Shown here: in pieces, positions 27,644 to 35,705 of the stretch | How positions within the stretch are numbered: position 1 is the first letter of the stretch | How the letters are laid out: the number at the start of each line of letters is the position of its first letter | The notes under the pieces: model-generated | Database searches by the model: none | The model's input: only the letters and a program-made list of their open reading frames with translations | Told to the model about the DNA's origin: nothing | DNA from: Longimicrobium sp. | Lineage (GTDB): Bacteria > Gemmatimonadota > Gemmatimonadetes > Longimicrobiales > Longimicrobiaceae | Reading direction: 5' to 3' | Length of the DNA: 42,624 nt | NCBI RefSeq assembly: GCF_035474595.1 | Contig: NZ_DATIND010000142.1 | Location: 1-42,624 of the forward strand | Program-made: the position numbers and the translations under genes

Positions 27644-28102
27644 GTGGAGTTCTTCGCGGACCGCAACCTGGGGCGGTACGACTTCCCCGAGTACCTGCGC
27701 TCCGCGGGGTTGACGGTGCACATCCACGACGACCATTTCGCGCAGAACGAGCCCGACACGACGTGGCTTCCCGAGGTCGCCGCGCGCGGATGGCTGGTGC
27801 TGAGCGCGGACCGGGTGATCACGCGCGATCCGTTCGAGCTGGCCGCGGTGATGCTCTCCGGCGCCGGGATGTTCTGCCTGGTGGGCGGGATGGCGAAGGC
27901 GGAGGAGCTTGCCCGCAACTTCGTGAACACGCGGGGGCGCATCGCCGAGTTCATCGCCGGCAATCGTCCGCCATACGTGGCGAAGGTCTATCGCCCCTCG
28001 CCGCTTACCGACATCGACCGCGGCGTGCCCGGGTCCGTGAAGCTGCAGATGGACTACGCGGGATGGCTGGCGAGCCGGCGTTCGCTCGGGTTCAGGCCAT
28101 AG
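27644..28102 (+). CDS. VapC45-like PIN-fold toxin
   Basis: A 152-residue protein. GTG at 27644 is taken as the start, 5 nt after the antitoxin stop (a CTG at 27635 overlapping that stop is the alternative); no clear ribosome site is seen. The start VEFFADRNLGRYDFPEYLRS, then IHDDHF and VLSADRVITRDPFE carry the acidic residues expected of the VapC45/DUF5615-like PIN fold. It should be an RNase toxin neutralised by the preceding gene; the target is unknown. It ends 18 nt from the convergent end of the kinase gene. Confidence 0.8.
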   Translation: MEFFADRNLGRYDFPEYLRSAGLTVHIHDDHFAQNEPDTTWLPEVAARGWLVLSADRVITRDPFELAAVMLSGAGMFCLVGGMAKAEELARNFVNTRGRIAEFIAGNRPPYVAKVYRPSPLTDIDRGVPGSVKLQMDYAGWLASRRSLGFRP

Positions 28103-28120
28103 GGAGCGCCTGGGATCATC

Positions 28121-29347
28121 TCAGCCCTGCGTGGGGAGTGCGGCGGCGAGCGGCTCCACCGGCAGCAGCACGCGGAACTCGGCGCCGCCTTCGGGGCGGT
28201 TGCGGGCGGCGACCTTGCCGCCGTGCGCCTGCACCGTCTGGCGGACGAGCGCCAGGCCAAGGCCCGTGCCGCGCGACTTGGTGGTGAAGTCCGGCTCCCA
28301 GATGCGCTCCACGTGCTCCGCCGGGATGCCGGGGCCGCTGTCCAGCACGCGCACCTCCACGAAGCCGTTGGCCGCGCGCGCCACCACCTCGATGGCGCCG
28401 GTGCCGTCCACCGCGTCGGCGGCGTTCAGCAGCAGGTTGGCGAAGGCGCGGGAGAGCGCGTCCGGGTGGCCGCGGACGGAGGGGAGCCCCATCGGGATCC
28501 GCAGCCGCGAGGTCACGCCGGCCGGAAGGTGGCTCCGCAGCAGGTATTCCAGCATCTCCCGCAGGTCCACCTCGGCCGCCGGGCCCTCCGGCAGCCGCCC
28601 CAGCTGCGCGAACGCCCGCGCCAGCTCCTCCAGCCTTCCGCTCTCCGCCTCGATCACCTCCAGCGCCTCGCGGCCGGGCTCCGTTTCCGTCCCCGCGCGG
28701 TGCAGCGTGCGCACGGCCAGGCGCATGGGCGTCAGCGGGTTCTTCAGCTCGTGCGCCACGCGGCGCGCCATCCCGATCCACGTGCGCATCCGCTCGGCCT
28801 CCAGCTCGCGGGCGCGGCTCTCGGCCAGCTCGGCGGCCATGTCGCGGAAGGCGGTGCGGAGGATGCCGAACTCGCCCATCCGCGCCTCGTCGCCCTTCGC
28901 GGGCGGGAGCGCCTCGCCGCGCGCGACCAGCCCCGCCCACCCGGCCAGCTCCTCCACCGGGCGCGAAAGGCGGCGCCCCATCCGGCGCGAGAAGCGGACG
29001 GCGAGCGCGAAGAGCAGCGCGGCGGCGAGGAGCGCGGCGACGGGGATGAGGACCAGCGCGCGGCGCAGCAGGTACTCCCACCGCCGCGCGTGCGTCACCG
29101 AATCGCCCAGCTCGCCGCGGTGGACGCGGGCGGCGCGCGCCAGCTCGGGGTCGCCCGAGGCCTCGGCGCGGCGGATGAGCTCGCTGCCGCTGGCGGCCAC
29201 GCGGTCCCACGCGCCGGCGGGGTCGGCGAGCGCCACCGCGCGCCACACGGCGTACGCCCCCGCCGCCAGCATCAGCAGCGTGGGGACCAGGGAGAAGAGG
29301 ATCAGCGCGCGCCGGATCCGGCGCTCGAACGGCCGCCGCGGTTGCAT
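28121..29347 (-). CDS. NtrY-like membrane sensor histidine kinase
   Basis: A 408-residue protein from ATG 29347. Two transmembrane helices (about residues 13-36 and 96-118) enclose a small periplasmic loop of about 58 residues; a HAMP-like linker follows (FSRRMGRRLSRPVEELAG). The phosphoacceptor is H199 in RRVAHELKNPLTPMRLA, an NtrY-type H-box. The ATPase domain shows NLLLNAADAV (N-box), DSGPGIP and GTGLGLAL. There is no PAS domain. It should phosphorylate the regulator encoded at 25388, from which it is separated by the VapBC45-like pair on the opposite strand. The signal sensed is unknown; the barrel and DUF4390 neighbours suggest envelope state. Confidence 0.92.
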   Translation of the reverse strand: MQPRRPFERRIRRALILFSLVPTLLMLAAGAYAVWRAVALADPAGAWDRVAASGSELIRRAEASGDPELARAARVHRGELGDSVTHARRWEYLLRRALVLIPVAALLAAALLFALAVRFSRRMGRRLSRPVEELAGWAGLVARGEALPPAKGDEARMGEFGILRTAFRDMAAELAESRARELEAERMRTWIGMARRVAHELKNPLTPMRLAVRTLHRAGTETEPGREALEVIEAESGRLEELARAFAQLGRLPEGPAAEVDLREMLEYLLRSHLPAGVTSRLRIPMGLPSVRGHPDALSRAFANLLLNAADAVDGTGAIEVVARAANGFVEVRVLDSGPGIPAEHVERIWEPDFTTKSRGTGLGLALVRQTVQAHGGKVAARNRPEGGAEFRVLLPVEPLAAALPTQG

Positions 29348-29475
29348 CGGACTGGGGTGGCGCGGGAGCGGGCGGGGGGTTGACGGGCCGCCGCGCGGGC
29401 GAGAGCGTGGGCGGCGGGATTGCCGCCGGGAAAGTTACCGGGCGGCGCGGGGCACGGGCAAGCGGAAAGGCGCGG

Positions 29476-30171
29476 ATGGAGCCGGAACGGACCGGGGGCG
29501 GGGGATTGGAGGCGGCGCTGCGGGCGGAGTTCGACACGCGGGTCGAGCGGTTCGCGCACGCGACGTTCGAGGTGGACGTCCTCCTCCCCCGCGCGGCGGA
29601 CGAGCTGATCGACGAGGCCGAGTTCGAGGCGGACGAGCGGCTGCCGTACTGGGCGGACCTGTGGCCCAGCGCGCGCGGCCTCACCCGCCACCTGCTCGAC
29701 CGTCCCCCGCCCGAGCGGCGCATCGTGGAGCTGGGGTGCGGCGTCGCGCTCCCCTCGCTGGCCCTGCGCTCGCAGGGCGCCGACCCGCTGGCGACGGACT
29801 ACTACGCCGACGCGCTCCGCTTCGCCGGGGCGAACGCCGTGCGCAACGGCCTGCCCCCGCTGCGCACCGCCATGCTGGACTGGCGCCACCCGCCCCCGGG
29901 CGAGCGGTGGGAGCTGGTCGTCGCCGCCGACGTGCTGTACGAGCAGCGCAACGCCGAGGCGCTGTCGGTGCTCCTCCCGCGCATCCTGGCGGAGGGCGGG
30001 CGCGCGCTGCTGGCGGACCCTGGCCGCGTGTACTTCGGCGAGTTCCGCGACCTGATGGAGGAGATGGACTGGGCCGTGGACGAGATCGACGTGCGCAGGG
30101 AGACGAGCGATCCCGTCACCGGCGCGACGAGCACGGTGCGGATCTGGAGGGTGGCGGTGGAGGGGGTTTGA
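29476..30171 (+). CDS. Class I SAM-dependent methyltransferase
   Basis: A 231-residue protein. ATG 29476 is chosen for its GGAAAGG upstream; the extension from 29380 is basic and low in complexity. SAM motif I is VELGCGVALPSLALRSQGAD (about residue 80), followed by acidic ATDYYADAL and the post-motif VVAADVLYEQRN. This pattern resembles the METTL21/ETFBKMT-type protein lysine methyltransferase group (motif I followed by LPSLAL and a DVLYE), so a protein substrate is possible. It is divergent from the kinase gene, with starts 128 nt apart. Confidence 0.85.
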   Translation: MEPERTGGGGLEAALRAEFDTRVERFAHATFEVDVLLPRAADELIDEAEFEADERLPYWADLWPSARGLTRHLLDRPPPERRIVELGCGVALPSLALRSQGADPLATDYYADALRFAGANAVRNGLPPLRTAMLDWRHPPPGERWELVVAADVLYEQRNAEALSVLLPRILAEGGRALLADPGRVYFGEFRDLMEEMDWAVDEIDVRRETSDPVTGATSTVRIWRVAVEGV

Positions 30172-30194
30172 TGCGGTGAGCCGCGTTCCCGACG

Positions 30195-30420
30195 CATCGC
30201 GCCCTCTCCGGCCGGCTCAGGCCGTCTACCTCTCCCGTACCGGGAGAGGTAGCTGGATGGCATCCGCGCCAGGACGACGAGCATCGTGCCCACCCGGCTG
30301 AGGCCCGCTCACGCATCCGTGCGAGGGAGGTTCGGAAAGCGCGAGGATGCTGGATAGCCACCCTCTCCCGGGACGGGAGAGGGTCGCGCCCTCCGGCGCG
30401 GGGTGAGGGCGGCGCGAGGC
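30195..30420. repeat. REP-like palindromes, family C, two copies
   Basis: Copy 1 has CTACCTCTCCCG (30226-30237) and CGGGAGAGGTAG (30241-30252) around TAC. Copy 2 (about 30358-30415) has CCCTCTCCCG and CGGGAGAGGG. The same palindrome family, with the shared word GCGCCCTCTCCGGCCGGC, recurs at 35420-35565 and 38278-38470. No gene is seen in this 317-nt gap. Confidence 0.8.
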
Positions 30421-30488
30421 TGAGGACGTGCGCCAGACACGCCCGAACCCCGCAGTTCCGCCGTTCAGCGGCTCATCCGTTCATCCGC

Positions 30489-31694
30489 TCACGGCGCCGC
30501 GCGGAGCTGGGCGATGCGCTGCTGCGCCCACTCGTACTGCGGGTTGGTGCGGGCGGCGTGCGCCAGGAAGGCCTCGTAGTAGCGCAGCGCGTCGGCGGTC
30601 AGGCTGCTGGCGTCGTGCAGGCGCCCCAGCATCACGTACGGGTCGGCGTACGCGGGGTCGAGCTCCACGGCCTTCTTCAGGTGCTCTACCGCCTCCTCCA
30701 CGTGGCCGGTGGCGGCCAGGATGGTGGCGGCGTCCACACGCAGGCCGGGGTCGCCGGGGCGGATCTGCACCGCCAGCGCGAACTCGCCCAGCGCGCCGGC
30801 GGTGTCGCCCGCGGCCAGCGAGAGCGCGGCCAGGTGCGCGTGCGCGTAGGCGAACGACAGGTCCTCCTGCAGCGCCGCGCCGTACGCCGCGCGCGCCGAG
30901 TCCGCATGCCCCAGCCGCTCGTGCAGCGCGGCCACGGTGGCCTGGTACTGCGCCTTGGACTGGTAGAGGAAGACCAGCCGCCGGTTCTGCTCGGCCGCGC
31001 GCGCGGCCACGGCCGACTGGAGCGCCGAGAGCGCCCCCGCCAGGTCGCCGCGCAATGCCAGGACGCGCCCCTTGTCGGCGTACAGGTCGCTCTTGTAGCG
31101 CGCGTCGTGGATGGCCTGGTCGTAGAAGCGCAGCGCCTCGTCCAGGTCGCCGTCGGCGGCGGCCAGCCAGGCGCGCGTGGCGGGCGTCTGGTTGGCCAGG
31201 ATGAGGGCGGACAGGTGCGCGCGCTCGACCTCGGTCAGCTGGTCGCGCGTCTCGCCGCCGCGGGTGTCGCGCTCGATGGCGGCGTTCAGGAAGGCGCGCG
31301 CCAGCTCGCCCTCGAGGTTGCGGTTCAGGAACGGGTCCATCTCCAGCGCGTGCGCGGCCAGCGAGTCGGCCGGCTGGGCCTGGCGCCACGCGGTCTCCGA
31401 GCCGCTGTAGTAGCCCAGCAGCACGGTGCGGTTGGCCATCAGCAGCGCGGCGCGGCGCGCGTACAGCGGGTCGGCCCAGTGCGGGTCCAGCCGCGACGCC
31501 CACCTGAACGCGTCGGCCGCCGCGCGCGGGTCGTCGCCCAGCCGCGAGATGCCCAGGCGATACCAGGCGCGCGCGTCGTTGCTGTCGGCGCCGGCGGGGA
31601 GCGCGGGGCGGCGCGGGCCGCTCTGCGCGGCGGCGGGATGGGCTGCGGCGGCCAGCAGCGCGGCCAGCCCGAGGGCGCGGAGTCGAATCGTCAT
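30489..31694 (-). CDS. Exported TPR-repeat protein
   Basis: A 401-residue protein from ATG 31694 with a signal peptide (MTIRLRALGLAALLAAAAHP, cleavage near AAAQ). The mature part is a series of about eight TPR-like units, clearest at residues 180-225, 270-345 (AYAHAHLAALSLAAGDTAGA, and AVELDPAYADPYVMLGRLHD). It is probably a periplasmic scaffold for protein interactions; the partner is unknown. It follows the S41 protease gene at 75 nt on the same strand, so the two may be cotranscribed. There is no strong ribosome site. Confidence 0.85.
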   Translation of the reverse strand: MTIRLRALGLAALLAAAAHPAAAQSGPRRPALPAGADSNDARAWYRLGISRLGDDPRAAADAFRWASRLDPHWADPLYARRAALLMANRTVLLGYYSGSETAWRQAQPADSLAAHALEMDPFLNRNLEGELARAFLNAAIERDTRGGETRDQLTEVERAHLSALILANQTPATRAWLAAADGDLDEALRFYDQAIHDARYKSDLYADKGRVLALRGDLAGALSALQSAVAARAAEQNRRLVFLYQSKAQYQATVAALHERLGHADSARAAYGAALQEDLSFAYAHAHLAALSLAAGDTAGALGEFALAVQIRPGDPGLRVDAATILAATGHVEEAVEHLKKAVELDPAYADPYVMLGRLHDASSLTADALRYYEAFLAHAARTNPQYEWAQQRIAQLRAAP

Positions 31695-31769
31695 TTCAAA
31701 AGCGGGGAGATGAAGGGGCTGCGGCGGCCCGGCGGCGAAGATGCGCCGGGCCGTGGGGAATGATGGGGC

Positions 31770-33359
31770 TTACTGCCCGGCCAGGATCTGCGTGGCGCGC
31801 GGGAACTGGGCGACGCCCTGCCGCACCTGCGGGTCCAGGACGGCGGAGAGGCGATAGTAGCCCGCCGCGCCCCACTTCGTCCCCGCCAGCGCGGGGACGA
31901 GCTCGTGCTGCAGCCGCGCGTCGACCTCCGCGCCCTCGGGCACGCGGTGGCCGTTGCGCTGCGCGAAGGCGCGGAAGTCGGCCAGCGCCCCGGCGGGGAG
32001 GACCGGGTTGCCGGCGAGCGCCTCCACCGTCCCCAGCCCGTCGGGGTGCGCGGCCAGCCACGCGTTCATCCAGCGGGTGATCACCTCTTCCTCGCCCAGC
32101 CGCGCGAGCCAGACGGGGGCGCCGTCCTGCGGCTCCAGCACCACGTCGGGGTAGATGCCGCCGCCGCCGTAGACGGTGCGCCCGTGGTCGGTGCGGCAGC
32201 TGGGGCGCCCCGCCGTGTCGCGCGCGGCGTGGGCCAGGCGGAAGTACTCGCCGCGCGCCATCCCGCGGTACTGGCGCTGGATCACGCGGCCACAGGGCGT
32301 GCTCACGTGCCCGATCACCAACTCGATGATGGAGCCGTCGGTCATCGGAAAGCCCTGCATCAGCAGCGACTTGCCGAACGTCGGCCGGCCGACGACGAGG
32401 GCGCGGTCGTGGTCCTGCAGCGCGCCGGCCACGATCTCCGACGCGCTGGCCGTCCCCCCGTCCACCAGCACGACCACCGGGTACTGGCGGCCGCCGGGGC
32501 TCAGGAACGAGTGGGTGACGCGCTGCGTCTTCGCGATCTCGGGCTTGCGGCCGGCGGAGCTGTAGATGACGGCGCCGGAGGGGAGGAACTCGCTGGCCAC
32601 GCGGGCCGCCTCGTCCACCATCCCGCCGCCGTTGTCGCGCAGGTCCAGCACCAGGCGCTGCATCCCCTGGCGCTCCAGCTGCCCCAGCGCGGCGTGCATG
32701 TCGTCGGCCGCCTTCTGGTTGGCGAAGGTGGTCACGCGCACGTAGCCGGTCGTCGCGTCCAGCATGAACGCGGCGGGCACGGCGGTGCCCTCTTCCACCT
32801 TCTCGCGCTTCACCACGCGGTCCAGCTCCACGGTCGACCCGTCCACCCGCTCGCGCTCGAAGCGGAGCCGCGCGGTGCTCCCGCGCGCGCCGGCCAGGGT
32901 GACCTCGAGCTCGAACGGGCTCTCGGCCTGCACCGCGCGCCCGTCGATGGAGACCAGCACGTCGCCGGGGAGGATGTCCTGCCGCGCGGCCTCCGATCCC
33001 GCGCTGACGCTGGCCACCACCGGCTGGTCGCCCACGAAGCGGAAGTCGATGGGGATGGGGTACATGCGCCCTTCCCGGTAGTCGCGCTGCTTCTCCGGCG
33101 ACAGCCGCGCGCCCTGGATGACGAACGAGTGCGGGTCGGCGGCGTGCACCATTCCCTGGATGGCCGCCATGAACAGCTCGTGGGTGTCGATGCTGTCGGG
33201 GTGGTTCACCCGGATCTGGTTCAGGACCTGGCTGAACATCTGCAGGTCCTCGTAGGTGGTGCGCGGGCGCACCGCGCGGCCGGGCTCGTCCTGGGCGGCG
33301 AGCGGCGCCGCGGCGGCCAGCGCGAGCACCGCGGCGGCGGCGAGATGGCGGTGGGTCAT
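31770..33359 (-). CDS. S41 family carboxyl-terminal processing protease with PDZ domain
   Basis: A 529-residue protein from ATG 33359, with GGAG about 7 nt upstream. A signal peptide (MTHRHLAAAAVLALAAAAPL) is followed by an N-terminal helical region, a PDZ domain at about residues 100-175 (DILPGDVLVSIDGRAV), and the S41 core: RLVLDLRDNGGGMVDEA, then catalytic S305 (GGTASASEIVAGAL) and K330 (TFGKSLLMQG), spaced 25 residues as in tail-specific proteases. It should cleave periplasmic proteins at their C-termini. The C-terminal 120 residues (after VYGGGGIYPDV) are an extension with helical character. Its leader region starts the heptamer-array gap. Confidence 0.92.
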   Translation of the reverse strand: MTHRHLAAAAVLALAAAAPLAAQDEPGRAVRPRTTYEDLQMFSQVLNQIRVNHPDSIDTHELFMAAIQGMVHAADPHSFVIQGARLSPEKQRDYREGRMYPIPIDFRFVGDQPVVASVSAGSEAARQDILPGDVLVSIDGRAVQAESPFELEVTLAGARGSTARLRFERERVDGSTVELDRVVKREKVEEGTAVPAAFMLDATTGYVRVTTFANQKAADDMHAALGQLERQGMQRLVLDLRDNGGGMVDEAARVASEFLPSGAVIYSSAGRKPEIAKTQRVTHSFLSPGGRQYPVVVLVDGGTASASEIVAGALQDHDRALVVGRPTFGKSLLMQGFPMTDGSIIELVIGHVSTPCGRVIQRQYRGMARGEYFRLAHAARDTAGRPSCRTDHGRTVYGGGGIYPDVVLEPQDGAPVWLARLGEEEVITRWMNAWLAAHPDGLGTVEALAGNPVLPAGALADFRAFAQRNGHRVPEGAEVDARLQHELVPALAGTKWGAAGYYRLSAVLDPQVRQGVAQFPRATQILAGQ

Positions 33360-33394
33360 GGTTGGCTCCGGGGAAATCGGACGGCGAAGAACAG

Positions 33395-33497
33395 AAGTCC
33401 TAAGTCCTAAGTCCTAAGTGCTGAGTGCTGAGTGCTGAGTGCTGAGTGCTGAGTGCTGAGTGCTGAGTGCTGAGTGCTGAGTGCTGAGTGCTGAGTG
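33395..33497 (+). repeat. Heptamer array with unit drift: AAGTCCT then GAGTGCT
   Basis: Three AAGTCCT units (33395-33415), one hybrid AAGTGCT (33416-33422), then about ten GAGTGCT units to 33497. The hybrid unit at the border shows one word turning into the other. It begins about 35 nt upstream of the S41 protease start. Confidence 0.93.
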
Positions 33498-34039
33498 GGG
33501 GATCTTCGTGGCCGCGGCATCTGCGGGGGCGCTTCGCGCCGGGCTGGCCCTCATCCCCTCCGGCCCCCCTTCTCTCTCGACAGCAGGAGAAGAGGGGAGA
33601 ACTCAGCGCGCGCACTGGTTTCAACTCGCTCCGGAACTCCCCACTTGGGGCTTAGGACTCAGGACTTAGGACGCAGGAGATCTACGCACGGTTGTTCGGA
33701 TGGAGCTCGAAAGGTGGGGAAAGACGGGTCGGGATGAAGATGCCGGCGGGAGCGCGGACCTGTCTCCGCGCACGGACGGCCAAGCCAGGGATGCGGCCGG
33801 CGCGACGCCAGATGTTTTGTCACCCCGCATGCGACTGGGTGGACGCGCGGGCGCTCACGAAGGTCACATCCTAAACGCCGGGATCGTCCTCGTCCAGAGT
33901 TTTGGCGATTGCAATACGCTATTCCGTGCTTCTCCCGACGCCATCGTCAGGAGTTTGCCCGACGCGCCGCGACCCGTCGACGCGGGAGGGCTTTCCCCTT
34001 CTCACCCCGCCGTTCCACCGTCACATCGATCTTCAACTC
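33498..34039. other. Gene-free segment flanked by inverted heptamer arrays
   Basis: Open frames here (for example a 120-codon frame from 33700) lack a ribosome site and end in repeat sequence, so I do not call a gene. A short reverse heptamer stretch (AGGACTC, AGGACTT) lies at 33654-33672. The base composition of 33870-33930 is lower in GC than the surroundings. Confidence 0.5.
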
Positions 34040-34074
34040 AGGACTTAGGACTTAGGACTTAGGACTTAGGACTT
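34040..34074 (-). repeat. Heptamer array, five AGGACTT units
   Basis: Exactly five AGGACTT units, the reverse complement of AAGTCCT at 33395-33415, ending 10 nt before the stop of the rhomboid gene. With the 33395 array it forms a 21-nt or longer inverted pair around the gene-free segment. Confidence 0.9.
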
Positions 34075-34083
34075 CTTCCGATC

Positions 34084-35313
34084 TCATCCATGCGGATAGA
34101 GAAAGATCCGCCACACCAGCAGCCCGATCGTCGCCAGCGCGGCCAGCAGGAGGATGCCGAGCGACACGTCGCCGATGATGCGGATGGGGCGCGACGGCTC
34201 CCAGTACGGCGTGGTCCTGCCGCCGCGGACGCGCGGGATCATCAGCCACCCCAGCAGCGCGCCGGAGATGAATCCCCCCGCGTGCGCCGAGTTGTCGATG
34301 TATCCCCATCCGAAGATCCCCATCGCCGCGATCACGCTGATGTCGGCCAGGATGGCGCGGCCGAACCCGGGCGGCATCACGTCGCGCCGCACGCGGGCGA
34401 GCACGGCCAGGAACCCGAACAGCCCCAGGATCCCCCCCGACGCCCCGACCGACGCGTCCACGTGGGTGACGGGCGACCAGAAGTAGCTGGTGTAGCTGGC
34501 CGCCAGCGCGGTGAGCAGGAAGACGATGGGAACGTAGGCGCGGTGGGCGAACGCCTCCAGGAAGCGGCCGATGGCCAGCAGCGCCATGGTGTTCATCCCG
34601 AAGTGCAGCAGCCCGTCGTGCAGGAAGGCGCCGGAGAGCAGCCGCCAGTACTCGTGATGGTCCAGGATGCGCTCCATCACGATCCCCGCCGCCTCGATGC
34701 TGGGCTGGTTCTGGATCAGCCCGGGGAGGATGGGGATGTGGATGCCGTTCCCCTGCCAGAGCGAGCCGAGCGCCTGCACCAGCATCACCGCGGCGATGCC
34801 GGCGGCCAGCGCCTGCGTGTAGCGCGCGGGCCCGCGGCGCGGGGGAAGACGCTCGCGCACCTCCTTCACCTGCGTGGAGAGGCGGCCGGTGGTGAGCCGC
34901 CGGAAGCGCCCGAACTCCAGCCACGAGTAGAACGACAGCGCGGCGGCCGCGAACCCGCCGATGACGAAGCCGTTGGTGAAGCGGAAGTTGTGCGACGCGA
35001 AGGCGTACGACAGCAGCGCCGCGCTCACCAGCGCCCAGAAGAGCGCGGTGTTGCGCGCCTTGGACTTGCCGCGCTCGCGGTACGCCTCGAACAGGTACGG
35101 CACCGCCCACACGTGGACGACGCCTTCCGTCTCCGGCGTCCACACGTACGGCGTGGGGCGCCCCTCGCGGATGCGGGCGATCAGCTCCTCGCGCGTGCAG
35201 GCGTGGCCCTGCTGCTCCACGTAGCCGTACTCGGCCTCGGGAGGCTTGGGGGCCAGCACCATGGGCCCGTCGTGGCTGGGAACGGTCCGCGCCTGGGGAT
35301 TCGGTTCGCTCAA
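34084..35313 (-). CDS. Rhomboid-family intramembrane serine protease with N-terminal domain
   Basis: A 409-residue protein. TTG at 35313 is used because GGAGAAGG lies just upstream. The N-terminal 85 residues are soluble (YGYVEQQGHACTREELIARI). Two helices (about 90-135), a basic loop, then a rhomboid core of about six helices follow: WRLLSGAFLHDGLLHFGMNT, catalytic S292 in DASVGASGGILGLFG, and H344 in YIDNSAHAGGFISGALLG. Ser-His dyad proteases of this type cut substrates within membranes. The last helix is at the C-terminus (SLGILLLAALATIGLLVWRI). Substrate unknown. Confidence 0.92.
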   Translation of the reverse strand: MSEPNPQARTVPSHDGPMVLAPKPPEAEYGYVEQQGHACTREELIARIREGRPTPYVWTPETEGVVHVWAVPYLFEAYRERGKSKARNTALFWALVSAALLSYAFASHNFRFTNGFVIGGFAAAALSFYSWLEFGRFRRLTTGRLSTQVKEVRERLPPRRGPARYTQALAAGIAAVMLVQALGSLWQGNGIHIPILPGLIQNQPSIEAAGIVMERILDHHEYWRLLSGAFLHDGLLHFGMNTMALLAIGRFLEAFAHRAYVPIVFLLTALAASYTSYFWSPVTHVDASVGASGGILGLFGFLAVLARVRRDVMPPGFGRAILADISVIAAMGIFGWGYIDNSAHAGGFISGALLGWLMIPRVRGGRTTPYWEPSRPIRIIGDVSLGILLLAALATIGLLVWRIFLYPHG

Positions 35314-35419
35314 CGGCCTTCTCCGGTGTCCACCCTGAAACGTACGGCGACCAATGTATGGCGGTACGGCGCCCCGTGCACGCGGGTTCCAGATGACGTT
35401 TGTCCGGCGACGGCGCGCG

Positions 35420-35565
35420 CCCGACGCCTCGCGCCCTCTCCCCGCGCCTGAGAGCGCTCGCCCTCTCCCGTACCGGGTGATGCCGGATGGCTACCTCTCC
35501 CGGTACGGGAGAGGTGGACGGCCTCGGCCGGCCGGAGAGGGCGCGGCGCCGCGGGCGCGCCACGA
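35420..35565. repeat. REP-like palindromes, family C
   Basis: Contains GCCCTCTCCC words, a GCTCGCCCTCTCCCGTACCG half and a full palindrome CTCTCCCG/CGGGAGAG (about 35496-35514), then GGCCTCGGCCGGCCGGAGAG, the reverse of the flank seen in other copies. It looks like two copies facing each other. Confidence 0.75.
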
Positions 35566-35650
35566 AGCTCGTCCCATCCCCCATCCCCCCTCCCCCGTCC
35601 CTATCCCCTGTCTCCTGTCCCCTCGGCGTGCGCGGGACCGCTGCGGCGTG

Positions 35651-35656
35651 TATACT
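35651..35656 (+). promoter_or_regulatory. Possible -10 element of the ALDH gene
   Basis: TATACT at 35651-35656, about 50 nt before the ATG and in an otherwise GC-rich leader. No convincing -35 was found at the proper spacing. Confidence 0.3.
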
Positions 35657-35705
35657 TACGCGCTACCGACCCATCGCCCCAGGGCAGCACACAGGACGCA
35701 CGCAG

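Noticed and set aside
33423-33497. CIRCE/HrcA-like operator from GAGTGCT units
   Set aside because: The word resembles half of CIRCE, but the inverted partner at the fixed 9-nt spacing is missing and units are direct tandem copies.
33700-34062. 120-codon plus-strand frame in the protease-rhomboid gap
   Set aside because: No ribosome site, no family resemblance, and its end reads through the AGGACTT array.
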